This document shows positions 22,453 to 34,554 of a stretch of 64,000 bases of DNA, piece after piece. The DNA is from Guyanagaster necrorhizus. Taxonomy: Eukaryota > Basidiomycota > Agaricomycetes > Agaricales > Physalacriaceae. Made by a program: the position numbers and the translations under genes. The notes beneath the pieces are model-generated. The model was not told where the DNA came from, did not search any database, and was given only the letters and a program-made list of their open reading frames with translations. The stretch lies in NCBI RefSeq assembly GCF_019112545.1, contig NW_025064893.1, forward strand, positions 1 to 64,000. Direction: 5' to 3'. Every line of letters starts with the position of its first letter. Position 1 is the stretch's first letter.

Positions 22453-25350
22453 ATGACATCCCAGAATCCCGATGAACAACCTACCAGCCCTCAGAAGCCA
22501 GGCCTAGCAGCACACATCAGGGGGATGGTGAAGAAGAAGCGAGAGGACAGTGTTCCCCCCGACTTGGAAACGCAGACATTAGCATCACAAGAAGGCACAG
22601 TATACTCATACCAGGATCACCCTCTGACTATGAGGACGAAGACCTCCCAGAAGACTTCTTCCATCAGTCCCCCTCCCCTGATTCTGCCTCTCCAGCCCCT
22701 GAGATTGCTGACCATGCCAGGGACTCTCTTGATGCCTCTCAGATGGCTTGATGATCCAGCCCCCAAACTCCTCACAGCCAGCCTCACAGCCCCTGCCCTT
22801 TCACCTGAGCCAGCTTGAGGATAGGGAGGCCCCCTCTAAGTGACAAAGAGCAGTGATGACGAGTATGGGAAGAAACCATCCACTGGTACTTTCCAACCTG
22901 GGACTTCACCATCCCCTTCAATTATGATGATGCCATTCAACAGGAGGAGTGAAGGCAGCGGGATGAGCCACAGCCAATATGTCATGAGTCAGAAGAGTGG
23001 CAGAGGCAGGAGGCTGCACAGTATGATGAGCAACATAGAAACAAGCAGAGAGAAGTGGAGAGGGTCCAACTTGCAGCAATCAATGAGAGCAACTGGTATG
23101 GGCTATGCCCTGAAATTGCCAGCATCCTCGCACCTATACAAACCAATCCCCCACCTCCCTCCCTCTTCAGAGAACCCAGTACCCTGAGCAGTGGATTCCT
23201 GGAGCACTGGGCAGACAGCACCTGAACAAGACAATACCCAAGGCCTCCAACCCCCAAGTATCCCCCCTCCTCACGAACCCCCAGTGTGAACTCTGCCTTT
23301 GGAAGTGACAAGTCTGTTCTCAGACACTACAGGCTATGAGTCCCTGGGAATACTCACATCCCTGCCCATGCCCTCTGAGGATTTCTCGGAAGTCAAGTTG
23401 TCAGGCAGCTTATTAACGATGACTACAGGAACAACGTCTGCCTCTATTGTGAGCAAGTGGAGGTGGCATGAGCAACAGAAGGAAACAGGTACCAGCCTAA
23501 TATTGGAAGCTGATCAGCCTCTGCCTATGAGGACCCCCCAGTTGCTGGCCTGAATACCCAGCCAGGGGAGCAAGATGACAATCCTGCAAGGGGCTGTGGG
23601 GAGTATCTATGACCGGCCCATCAGTTCCCTCCTCAAAGAGGATGATGAGGACAAGGAGGAGGAAGAAACTGAAAGTAGTGAGCCACCCCAGAGACCACCA
23701 TACAACTCGCAGGAAGAAACAGATGAAGAAGAAATATGGAAGCTCATGAAAGAAGAAAAGGAGTGGGAATACCAGGGGTATTACTTGCAAGGGGTAAATT
23801 TCCTATGGCGTGACAGTGCTTGGCTAGCATTGCAGATTGGACAATTATATTTACATTCAGAATTTAACAAACAAACAGAAATTCTGAAATAGGCAGCGAC
23901 AGACTATGCCACCTGGCTATACACCAAATGGCATCCAGAGTACCCCATAAGCTGACCACCAGCTTACCAGACAACACCTGCCATACGACCGATGCCAAAG
24001 ATCCCCCCCATCACACCACCAAGGGCCGTGTATCAGGCCCCCTCAGCCCAAAGTACGTTTTCAAACTCAGACCAGTCTCTCCATACAACAGCAATCCACC
24101 TAGCTCACACCTGAATGCAACTAAGAGCAGAATACCACAACCCCTGGACTGGCAAAGAAAGCCAATTACTAGGGGGACAACTGCCCCCTGATCAGGCCAG
24201 AACCAGTGGAAGTGGAAAGGAACCTATATGAGATGATTCTGAAGCCACCCGCCTCAGATTTACAGTCTGAGATGGGGTCATTGTCTGCATCGAAAAACCC
24301 AAAGGCAGTCCAGTGGCAGACGACAACTTGCTTCATTCATTCTCCAGACCACCCAAAGAATGGCAACGACCACTGTTCGATGGATAGCCCAACCCGATGG
24401 GCCCCCTGCCAGAAAATGCCAGCATCCTCCAATGCTGACCCGATCTTCTTCGCAAACCATGCCCCTTTAAGGGAGTCTCCGATGATATCGACAGATTCCT
24501 CATAGACTGCAAACAATACTTTGAAGTCTATATCGGCTACTTAAGGACCGACATGAATAAAGTCACCTTTGCCACTTCCTACTTAGAAGAAAAGGCAAAA
24601 ACATGGTGGATCCTCATCTCCTCAAACTTCTGTTCCACCATGAGGGGGCATTATCGATATCTCTCTTGGCCGGTGTTCAAACAAATGTTGAATGACAAAT
24701 TCATCAACCCCATGGTACAGGAAGTACATAAGCAGAAGATCAAGGAGTACAAGATGGGAGATAAAGCAGTCACTGACTACTTTGATGAGCTGGAGCAGCT
24801 CGCCAAGCTGGCTGGAATTAGGGATGATGTAGCAAATGATGGCTGAATGGTTGAGGCCCTCAAGAGAGGAGTCCCTTCCTCATATCTCACAATGATTTCT
24901 GCCATGGACATCAAACTCTTAATGCCCATTGGCTATGACCAGTGGAAGGAATGAATCATTGAGATATACAAGGAGTGACAAAGGCAGAAAGTGGAATCGT
25001 CGACACTGCAGGACTACACTAAAAAGCTGACCCCACCAACCTAGAACAAGACTGGGCAAACTGCCAGGAAATCACCAGGACCCTCAATGACCCCAACTTA
25101 TGGCAGCCAGAAAACTGGCATGGGAACTACATATACTGGAACAGGAAAACTGATGGACATAGACTGGATGAAGAAGGAAGGCAAGTGCTTCAACTGTGGA
25201 CAGAAGGGCCACATGACCAAGGATTGCCTGAAGAAGAAAAGAACTCGTGAAGACATATGAGTGCAGATAGCCAAACTACAGAAGGAGGACGAAGAACTCA
25301 GAAAGGAAACAAGAGTTGAGGAAGTAAAAGACAGGGCCGATCAGTGAGTG
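22453..25350 (+). pseudogene. Element C extended Gag relic
   Basis: One frame (mod 1) carries all recognisable Gag parts. The basic motif 'LAAHIRGMVKKKRED' is near 22510. 'TSASIVSKWRW' is near 23440 and an acidic stretch near 23640. 'YHNPWTG' is near 24130. The capsid-like core DRFLIDCKQYFEV...WWILIS...YKMGDKAVTDYFDELEQL lies at about 24490-24810. The zinc knuckle CFNCGQKGHMTKDC is near 25190. It is interrupted by several TGA or TAG codons. The ORF between the LTR leader and the Gag core is therefore an N-terminal extension of Gag in frame with it, not a separate gene. Confidence 0.75.
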
Positions 25351-28300
25351 ATTCCACTGAGTCAGCTGGAAATCTTCACGGTGTGTCAGCTTTAGCTGCC
25401 AGTCAGACTAACAAAGTCTCTGTAGCTACTCCTATATATATGCATTTGAAAATACCACAAACAGTTATTATGCACACCAATGAATCGCAAGAAAAAACTC
25501 AACTGCCTATAGGCTGAAACAGGGCAGAGAGCCCCCCCAGTTGGCTAAAACCATTCGATACAGAATGGACCTGGAGGGCCATCAAGGAAGCAATCAATGA
25601 CAGCACAGCAAGAGCTGCACTAGCAGAATGGGTACATCAAACCCAGACTGAGGAAGTAACTGAAGAAGTAATATTGGGATTACGGAGCACCTCATGGAGC
25701 AGGGCTCTTGAATGGCTGGACGAGCTATGAGGGCCTCGCAAATTCATCAGGCACACCAAAACTCCCAGAAGGGACTTGACAACTAAAGCCCAGATTGAAA
25801 CCTTAACCACCTGATCCACACATGCGGTAACCGCCCTGATTGACAGTGGATGCACCAGAAGCTCGATAAACCAAAACTTTGTCCTCCAACACAAACTCCC
25901 AACCTGGTCCACTGCTGCCCCTATCTCAGTATATAATGCTGATGGAACCAAGAACCAAGCCGGTTCAATCACAGAATTTGTTGAACTCTATCTAACCATT
26001 GGGGACCATTCCGAATGGATCAATTTAGCCATAACAGACCTCGGAACCAAAGAATTATTCCTAGGACATGACTGGCTTATTTGACACAACCCGCTTGTCA
26101 ATTGGAAAACCAGGCAGATCACCTTTGCCCAATGCCGATGTTGGAAAATCCCATTCGAACTACCTGATGAAGATCCGGAAGATAGATGGGATGAGGAAAT
26201 GGAAGACGGAGAAACCCTTCTAGCAGTAGACCTACAAAGAGAGATTCACATTCGGGCCATTCATCATGCCAACGATCTGGCAGCCAAGGCTAATGAAGGA
26301 AGGGAGGAGAAAACATTTGAAGAGATGGTACCTGAGTGGGCACAGGACTACAAAGACCTCTTTGATGAACTCCCAGACCCAAAACCCTGGGATCATGCCA
26401 TAGAGCTAATCCTGAATGCCAATGCCAATCTAGACTGCAAAACATACTCCCTCGGAAACCAGGAGCAACAGGAGCTTGACAAGTTTCTAGATGAAAACTT
26501 GTCCAGCGGGCATATATGGCCCTCTAAATCACCAATAGCATCACCATTCTTCTTTGTGAAAAAGAAGGATGGTAAACTACGACCGGTTCAGGACTATCGA
26601 AAATTAAATGAAATGACAATCAAGAATTGGTATCCCCTGCCCTTAATCTCAGAGCTTATGGACAAACTCCAGGGCACCAAATACTACATGAAGCTTGATA
26701 TCTGGTGGGGGTATAACAATGTATGAATCCAGGAGGGAGACGAGTGGAAGGCTGCCTTCAGAACTGACTGGGGCCTATTCAAACCCACCGTTATGTTCTT
26801 TGGGCTTATCAATTCCCCAGCCACATTCCAGTGGATGATGAATGACATATTCAAAGACCTCATCACCACCAGAAAGGTCATGATTTACCTGGATGATATC
26901 CTAATCATGGCAAGGATGAAGGAAGAGCACCAAAGCCTGGTATGACAGGTACTCGCCCTCATGAGGAAGCACAAGCTGTTCCTCAAGGCCGAGAAGTGTG
27001 AGTTTGAGATGCTAGAAATGGAGTATCTTGGGGTGATTATCAGTGAAGGGAGTATTCGAATGGACCCAGTCAAAGTTGCAGGAGTAGTCGAATGGCCGGA
27101 ACCAACCAAAAAGAAGGAATTGCAATCCTTCCTTGGATTCATAAACTTCTACTGAAGGTTCATCCATGACTACAGCTGAATCATTAGGCCAATGACCCAA
27201 CTCACCGGTAACACCCCATGGGGATGGAGAAACTCCCAGCAGACCACCTTCGCCAATCTAAAACAATGATTGGCTGAAGACATCATCCTCACCATACCAT
27301 CTCAGGAAGGAAAGTTCCAAGTGGAGGCTGACTCCAGTGAGGGAGCCATCAGAGCTGTACTCTCCCAGGAGCAGAATCAGCAATGGCATCTGGTCACATT
27401 CCTTTCAAAGGCATTAACCATAACAGAAAGGAATTACAAGATCTATGATAAAGAACTACTCACAATAATAATAGCCCTGGAGGAGTGATGACACTATTTG
27501 ATCAGGGCCTCCAAAACCTTCGAGATTTGGACTGACCATCAAAATCTGAGGTACTTCTGACAATCTCAGAAACTGAACCACTGGCAGGCCTGATGGGTTA
27601 CAGAACTCACTCAGTACCAATACACCCTTCATCACAAGGCAGGAACAGCCAATAAAAAGGCTGACCTCCTGTCTTGCTGCATGGATCATGATCAAGGAGG
27701 AAACGACAACATGGGAGTTACCATTCTATGATCTGAACATTTCCAGGCAATGATAATGCCCATGGAGGAAGAGATTCACAAATGGATCAAGAGCATCATC
27801 CAGAACAGTCACAAGTGAGACCAAAAGATCACTCCATCCCTCAATCATGAAAGGGGGTTGACAAAAGAAGATGGAATGATCTGCTATGATGGAAGAATCT
27901 ATATCCTCTGAGACCAAGGCCTCCAGGGGGAAATCATTGCCACCTGCCATGACCATGCAACCACAGGACATCCAGGGATCGCTAAAACCAAGGAACTACT
28001 CTTACGAGAATATTGGTGGCCCAAGATAGACAAAGATATCATGGCATACATCAAAGCCTGCAAGACTTGCCAGAGAGGGAAGGCTTCAACACAACCACGA
28101 GTGGCCCCCCTTCATCTGAACGAGGTTCTCTCATCCCCCTGGACCCACATCTCAGTCGACATGATCACCGGGTTATCTGACTGTAACAGATATGATGCCA
28201 TTCTCATCATCGTCAATTGATTCTTGAAGGCCATCATCCCAATTGCCTGCTCGACAGAGTTAACTTCAGAAGGGTGGGCCAAAATCCTATGTGATGAGGT

Positions 28301-29216
28301 GTATGCCAAATACAGTATGCCCCAAGTGGTCATCTCAGACAGAGGACCACAATTCATATCCAAGTTCCTTGATGACCTCTACAAACTCCTAAATATCAAA
28401 CAAAACACCTCTATGGCATATCATCCACAAACTGACAGTCAAACAGAGCAGGTAAATCAAGAAGTTGAAAAATATCTACGACTATTTATCAACTTCCAAC
28501 AAGATGACTGGGTCGAATGGCTCGCACTCACAGCCTTCCAGCACAATAACCGTGTACACTCAGCAATGGGGAAAACCCCATTCTTTGTCAACCATGGGTG
28601 ACACCCTAATGTCGCATACTCTAACCACTGTTAAACAACAACCCCCACATCAGCAGACTTTGCTGCCAACATGGCAAAAATTCATTCTGAAACGAAGATC
28701 ACACTTGAGAAAGCTGCGACAACAATGAAAACCCACTATGACAAACATCAGTGACCAGCGCACATATACTCCCCAAATGATAAGGTTTGGTTAGATACGA
28801 CTAACCTGCACCTACCACGACCAAAGCAGAAACTGGCAGACAAGCACACCAGACTGTTCCCTATCATTTCTAAAATAGAGAAAAGCACCTATAAACTCCA
28901 CCTGCCAACCGGTTGGAAAATCCATGACATGTTCAATGAAAATCTTCTCTCCCCATATATTGCTCCAGCCTTCCCTAACCAACAACACCCACCACCACCT
29001 CCTCCTGATCTAATTGATGATGAGGAACATTATGAAATCGACCAGATCCTAAACTATAAACTCTGAAAAGTCAAGGCAAAAGGTGGCGGCATGACAACAA
29101 CAGTTGACTATCTTGTCAGCTGAAAAGGGTATGGACCGGAATCCAACCAGTGGGTCAATGAGAAATATATGAATGCCACCAATGCAATTCGTGACTATGA
29201 ACTATCTCTAAATTAA
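25350..29216 (+). pseudogene. Element C pol relic
   Basis: Protease LIDSGCTRSSIN near 25840 keeps the D-S-G triad and FLGHDWLI follows. RT: PFFFVKKKDGKLRPVQDYRK near 26550 and YLDDIL at about 26886-26903 (catalytic DD present). RNase H: VEADSSEGAIRAVLSQ near 27320. The integrase zinc finger is near 27950-28070 and the core 'VVISDRGPQF' near 28330, with TEQVNQEVEKYL supplying the third acidic residue. The chromodomain runs about 29030-29210. Stops are mostly TGA at positions where relatives have arginine or tryptophan. Compared with E, five codons are missing before 'DELPD'. Confidence 0.88.
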
Positions 29217-29249
29217 ACCATTAGGATGATGGTCTTAAGGAGGGGGTAA

Positions 29250-29666
29250 TATCACAAATTTTCCTTTGTACCCCTATTTATGCTTAGTCAGAGAGCACAA
29301 GGCCATGGGAGAACTTGGTCATCACAACTAACAATCGGCCCAGACAACAGAATGCTCAATGACACAAGCAACCTTTTATGAATGGTAACAATGCTCAAGG
29401 ACAATGGGCACCATAGACACAGAAAGACACAATTGGTAGTATTATTATTAGTGTGACATGTATAGTATTTAAGACTGACAGCTCTCACTGGTATACCCCA
29501 GCTTTGAGCTAAAGTTTACAATCATACCATTCTACCCTCAAGCCAACTCTATGGCCTTATGACACATTGACCAAAGACACAATTTGTGAACTCAGGTGAT
29601 CCCTCGAAGTGCAAAGGGATGCCTGCTTATCACGTGTCTAGGCTCACATGACACTTGGGTCTAACA
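29250..29666 (+). repeat. Element C 3' LTR
   Basis: 417 bp, TATCACAAATTT...GGGTCTAACA, directly after the polypurine tract. The first TG has become TA. Confidence 0.9.
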
Positions 29667-29671
29667 ATACT

Positions 29672-31116
29672 CTCCTATCTGACTCCTCTGTATTTCCTTC
29701 TATAGGGCTTCTTTGTCAAAGTCCTCCTTTATGTATTTCATGAAGTTGTCAAGCCTATATAGGGTCTCACTGCTCTCTATGCCCTCATCATTCTTGATCT
29801 TGAGGAGAAAACTGACAGGCTGGTCAAAGATGCTTCTCTTGGAAGGTCTGACTGTTGCTGGAGAGCTGATGGAGCTGAGTGCTGGGTCCAGCCTCAGGGC
29901 TGAGGGGAATGGGGATGATGGATAGGCCTGCTCAGAGATCAGCTCCAACCTCAGTATCATAGCAAGTGCCACTATACACTTGTGCTGCTGCCAAGTCCTC
30001 ACTATAGACTCAGAAGTTTCCATAGAACTCTGAGTTGAGAAACTGTCCAGCAATTCAACTTCCAAGGAATCAGTGGAGCACATAGTCAGAGATGTGAGTG
30101 TTGAGAGGTACTTGTAGTCCATAAAGCCTGAGGATGGACTCATCATCCAAGTGGGCAGTGTCAGAACTGGAAGTGTGTCAGGAAGGGGGATATTAGAGGG
30201 TTTTAGGGCTGATGGTTGTTCTAGAGGAATAGAGATGACTGATATTGTCCCTTCTTTCTGCCTCACTTCAGATGACTGGACTGTAGGGGCTGGTCCAGGG
30301 GTCAGTTTCAATAGTGCTGGATTCTCAGAAGATAGGGGTAGAGAGCTCAGAGTGGAGACTATACTAGCCTGGGAAACCACTCTCCAGTTAGCTTGTCTCT
30401 GCCTCTTGCTGTTACTAGTGCTGTCATTGGTCTTCTTTGCCCTTCTCATACTCTCACTGAGCCTCTACCTGGGCATACTCTGCAAGGTCTTCTTGAGCTT
30501 ACTCAGAGTCTGTCTGGGCCCACTCTTCTCATAGCTGCTCTTGCTGTTATAAGACTGCATCATAGTTGAATGAGACTCAGAGGTTCCAGTCAGGGAATAT
30601 TCAATAAATGATTCTATCCTGGGTCTCTTCTCCTTGCCTTCAGATGTCTTCCTGGTCAGAGAGCATTCTGCCCACCCCATGGTTACTGTCATTGGAGTGG
30701 ACTGAGAGAGTGAAACTTCCATCAGAGTCACATAGAGGGAGTTATATCCTGAATTTTTTGCATGTGGTGAAGTACCTCAGGATCCTGAAGCAACCCTAGT
30801 GGCATTAAAGGAGTCCCTGGTATGGTCAGCAACCCCAGAGGTTCTTTGGTGAAATGATCAGAGAATAGTGACTCATTAAAGAAGTTTGAGGGAAGGTCTT
30901 CATCCTCATAGTTAGACACAGGGGGCAGAATTCATGGGTTCTGGAACCCTGTGATATAAGGGTTTCAGTTTCAGCTGTCTGATCAGCTGAGTTGAGAGGG
31001 ATATTAATGTCTTTTTTCTTCTTGAACATCCTCTTGATATGAGCCACTAGGCTCTGCTTTGGGTATGGGGTGCTCTGTGAGCTGGTGGAATGTTCTTCTG
31101 GATTTGAGAATATCAT
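29672..31116 (-). pseudogene. Element B Gag N-terminal extension relic
   Basis: Two large frames survive, 31116-30826 and 30449-29700 (249 codons). They carry the motifs of the E and C extended Gag: 'LVAHIKRMFKKKKD', TPLMPLGLLQDPE, 'SESIVRTWQQHK' and the FDQPVSFLL region matching 'YDRPISSLL' in C. The sequence ends abruptly at 29672 where element C is inserted. It is S/T/P-rich with no known domain. Confidence 0.65.
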
Positions 31117-31169
31117 GGAGAGATAGATTGAGGGTTATGTTTCATAGGATGCAGTGGATGTTCTGAAAT

Positions 31170-31324
31170 TCCTGGTAGTGTCTAACTGTCTAGGCTGTGA
31201 TTGATTAGCATTCACAGTACAGCTGTATGATCACCAATAATCCCAACAATATTCCAATGATGGAGGCAAAGAGTTCAAAGAACTTGTGATCAAAGTTAGA
31301 GTCTGATATGTTGATGGATGACAT
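31170..31324 (-). pseudogene. Element B ORF1 membrane-segment relic
   Basis: ATG at 31324. The frame reads DHKFFELFASIIGILLGLLV then IIQLY, the third copy of the membrane segment found in E, C and G. The frame offset to the Gag extension is again +1. Stops follow within about 40 codons. Confidence 0.65.
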
Positions 31325-31329
31325 TTAAT

Positions 31330-32725
31330 GATGTGCTTGGTAATGGCTAAGTGACTAAAAGAGGTAAATGAGAAATGAACTCTCAAACACCAACATCTAA
31401 CCACTCAATACACAATCACCAAATACAGTTGAGATCAGTTGTTTTGAGTATGATAGAAGCACTCTTGCAGTCTTAAGTAAAATCAAAGAAACAGTCAATA
31501 AAGACAGTTATTCAACTCTATCTTGCTTTCAAAGATGCAATACTCATGAGAGTAGTTTATAGCAATGTTTAAGTATAATTAGGACTTAGAATCAACACCA
31601 AATTGCGCTCCAAATCAACTTAGAATATTCCAAAACCCAAATACTAAGTCGATCAAGCACTTAGGCTTGACTAGCTGCACTCTTAGCTGGCTAGTGGTCC
31701 TCAAAACCGAAGAACTTGTACTCTGATGCTGAAGCCCTTATAGTTTGGAACCCAAATTAATCTGAAACCTAAAATACAGTTATTATTTCAATCCAATCCT
31801 CTCTAAGTGACAAAGCAACTTAAATAAATCACTAAGTCGAAGCAGAACTCAAAATCTGTTGTCCCAGGGACTAGCTACAGTGGGCTAGAAGGTCTGAACA
31901 CAGGGGTGGGTCGCTTGCTTTCTATATTCCCCCATTCCCTTCTTTTATACATCAACAACAAGTACAGAATCTATAAATAAAGTGTCAAAATAATATTTCT
32001 CCTGTTTAAAGCGGAATCACACCATTATTCTGGAATGGCAGCACTCCTAGACTCCCCTAGGCTTGCCCAGACCCGCCTGGCCACCGCACAGCTTTATTTT
32101 AAGCCTACAGTGCCTGTGGGTACCTGACTCCTTTCTGTCTACCTAGAGTTTTAATCCTCTGAGTTATTCTTAGTAGCTTGATTGATCAGGCCTGATCAGG
32201 CCCAGTCAACCAGTCCTATCCACTCTATTCCTCTCAATTCTATGTCCCTTAGATCACCTGATATTTAGGAAATTCAGACTTAGGCATTTGAGTCAAAACT
32301 CACAGTGCTAGCTACAGATCATTGAGTCTCCCTTTTTACTGCTCCTGGATGATGCTATCTTTACTCAATACTCCACAACTGGCTATGGTATTATGCCCCT
32401 AGCTGTCTTAGAATATACTTGTCTTAGTGGCATATAGAATTGGCCCCATTTGAGATACCATTTCTAAGTCCAACTTGGACTTAGTATTTTCCAAGGTGTG
32501 GTGCAGAACTTTTCTAATTTCAAACCTGACTTAGAATTTTTATCCTTAGGCCATGTTATTTTTACAAAGTCCCTTTTGGACTTAGTATTAGTGACTAGCA
32601 TGACTATCAGCTCAGAGCCTCAGCCATAGTCCTCTACTGGCTAACAACCCTCAGTTACTAGCATATTCTAGTGTGTTATGCAGAATTTACAAATTATAGA
32701 GCTGGACATATAGCCTGCATATCAT
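31330..32725. other. Foreign noncoding segment inside the element B leader
   Basis: By comparison with the leaders of C and G, about 1.4 kb of unrelated sequence lies between the ORF1 ATG of B and its leader (minus strand 32781-32726). It has slightly more CpG than its surroundings and holds no frame. On the minus strand it contains a TATAAAAG box near 31950-31960, suggesting an unrecognised solo LTR. No clean TSD was found. Confidence 0.45.
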
Positions 32726-32781
32726 CAATTTCCTCCACACTATAGTGCATGAGAAAAGAGAAGATGAAGCTTTGAGCTAAT

Positions 32782-33251
32782 TGTTTGGCTAAAGCCACAT
32801 GTGATCTGAAACACATGATAAACTAGCATGACCTTGTGTTTGAGCCTTCTGCTAGAGTCCACTTGATGTGCTTCTGTGATCAAAGTGCTTCAAGGCATAA
32901 GAGGATAGCTTGAGAGTAGAATGAGTATGAATAAACTTTAGCTCAAAGCTGGGATTATACCAGCAAGAGCTGTCCTACTTATATACATATCACCATGCTA
33001 CTATAAATATTCCTACTTATTATGTTTATGCTGGCTATTATGCTTGTTGTTCTTGAGCATTGCTGCTGTCTACAATAGTACTATTGTGCATTGTTGGGAA
33101 ATGCTGTTGCATCAAAAGACAATGACTGACTAGACTTGTTGTGATGACTAGGCCAGTCTCATGGTCCTAAGTGCTAGCTTAAGTGCTCTGACTAAGCATA
33201 AATAGGGGTTAATTCTGAGAAGAAAAAGAAAAAGAAGGAAAAATCATAACA
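32782..33251 (-). repeat. Element B 5' LTR
   Basis: 470 bp, TGTTTGGCTAAAG...CATAACA. The first bases differ from the partner by one change (TGTTT for TGTTA). Followed by TSD GTTAT. Confidence 0.9.
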
Positions 33252-33423
33252 GTTATCAAATCATAAGTCTCACACTGTTCAGTGTGTAAAGATATTTCCT
33301 CAGGGTGAAACTTAATCCCATATTCATTCAAACTACTAACTACATATGCTTGGTTCTAACTGATAGAAAAACTTTAGCCTGCATATTGGAAGTGACTATC
33401 ACTGGATCATTTCTACAATAGCT

Positions 33424-33570
33424 CTCACCAAAAAAAAAATCATATTGACTTTATAGTCATCTGACTACACAATCAGAAAGTATTTTTGAAGCATGATTGG
33501 CTCAAGAAACACAATCTATGAGTTGGAAAAGTGGCAATGTCATGTTTGATGATTGTATCTATATTAGATA
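33424..33570 (+). pseudogene. Ty3 protease C-terminal relic (old element A)
   Basis: A plus-strand frame reads IDFIVI, then HNQKVFLKHDWLKKHNL, matching the conserved 'EIFLGHDWLIRHNPL' at the end of the Ty3 protease of E. It is probably the continuation of the fragment at 14440-14735, separated by the LINE fragment and element B. Confidence 0.5.
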
Positions 33571-33848
33571 ATGATGATCACATTCAGACTGTTAGATCTT
33601 GATCAAACAACTACAAACACAAAGCACTGTATCTGCTGGAGTCTGATACCATCTTAAGTTTTTGAAGCAAAAGAATGATGATAATGATGAGATATAAAAT
33701 GAGGATGAGTGAGATAATATATAATGGTCAATAGACTATAGCTATAGGCAGAAATCTTAGGAGTGGTAGTCACACTAAGTAGTTAAGGAGTTTAGTCAGT
33801 GTTAAACTTTAGCTTGAGACTAGAGTACATTATCATGCACTACTATCT

Positions 33849-34310
33849 TTGTTAGATCCAAGCTGCATGTGATCTTAAACATGTGATAAACTGATATCAC
33901 TTCACACTTTGAGTGAGAATGTCAGAGTCCACTTGTTGTGAATGTAGATCATGGTGCAACAAGACCTTTGGCAATTGGCTCAAGAGTAGAATGGTATAAA
34001 TAAACATTAGCTTGAAGCTGGAGATTTCCAGCAAGAGTGAGCCTTCTTATATACTACAGATTAGTTCTACTATAAATACTACTACTTATTGTGCATTCAT
34101 GTGCTATTGTGCTTGTTATCCTTGAATGTCATGATGTCCTTCAATAGTGTGATTATGCATCATTGGGCAACCATGTTGCATTGAAAGACAATGACTGACT
34201 AGGCTTGTTGTGATGACTAAGCCTGTCCCACAGTCTTAAGCACTGATTTAAGTGCTCTGACTAAGCACAAAAAAGGGTTTAAGAAAAGAAAAAAGGATAA
34301 AATCATAACA
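33849..34310 (-). repeat. Solo LTR, TSD ATCTT
   Basis: 462 bp, TGTTAGATCC...ATAACA, flanked by ATCTT at 33844-33848 and 34311-34315. It interrupts the older LTR, whose sequence rejoins cleanly on both sides. Confidence 0.88.
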
Positions 34311-34554
34311 ATCTTAAATACTGTCTAAAAAACCCTGTGCCCTACAGACAACTATTGTTCTGTTACTGTGTCTACTGCTTATTGTCTTCATAATAATAAT
34401 CTTACAGTTATACACTTGTGCTGTTATTGTCCTACAGACTGTCATTATAGTGAGTTTCCCATGAGTCACAGCATCTATTATGAAAAAGGACATAGGAATA
34501 TACTGGTCAGAATGCTAATACCAGCTGTTTATTGTATATTGATGAGTAAGGCAT

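Larger units (their letters stand above)
21773..29666 (+). mobile_element. Ty3 element C, full length, TSD ATACT, inside element B
   Basis: 417-bp LTRs at 21773-22189 and 29250-29666, flanked by ATACT (21768-21772 and 29667-29671). Sense is plus. After the 5' LTR come the ORF1 membrane segment (ATG 22245), the extended Gag frame, the Gag core with zinc knuckle, and Pol ending in a chromodomain. The polypurine tract AAGGAGGGGGTAA sits directly before the 3' LTR. LTR differences are nearly all transitions (for example caacgac/caatgac). Many in-frame TGA codons are present, but domains remain easy to read, so it is intermediate in age between B and E. Confidence 0.93.
15828..33251 (-). mobile_element. 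Ty3 element B, decayed, TSD GTTAT, carrying nested insertions
   Basis: The two 470-bp LTRs (15828-16297 and 32782-33251) are flanked by GTTAT at 15823-15827 and 33252-33256, so this is one insertion. Sense is minus. The order along the minus strand is: 5' LTR 32782-33251; leader; a 1.4 kb foreign segment; the ORF1 membrane segment; the Gag N-terminal extension to 29672; element C as an interruption; Gag; Pol; polypurine tract; 3' LTR 15828-16297. The coding parts are full of stops and frameshifts and nearly free of CpG. B is therefore older than C, which lies inside it. Confidence 0.92.
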
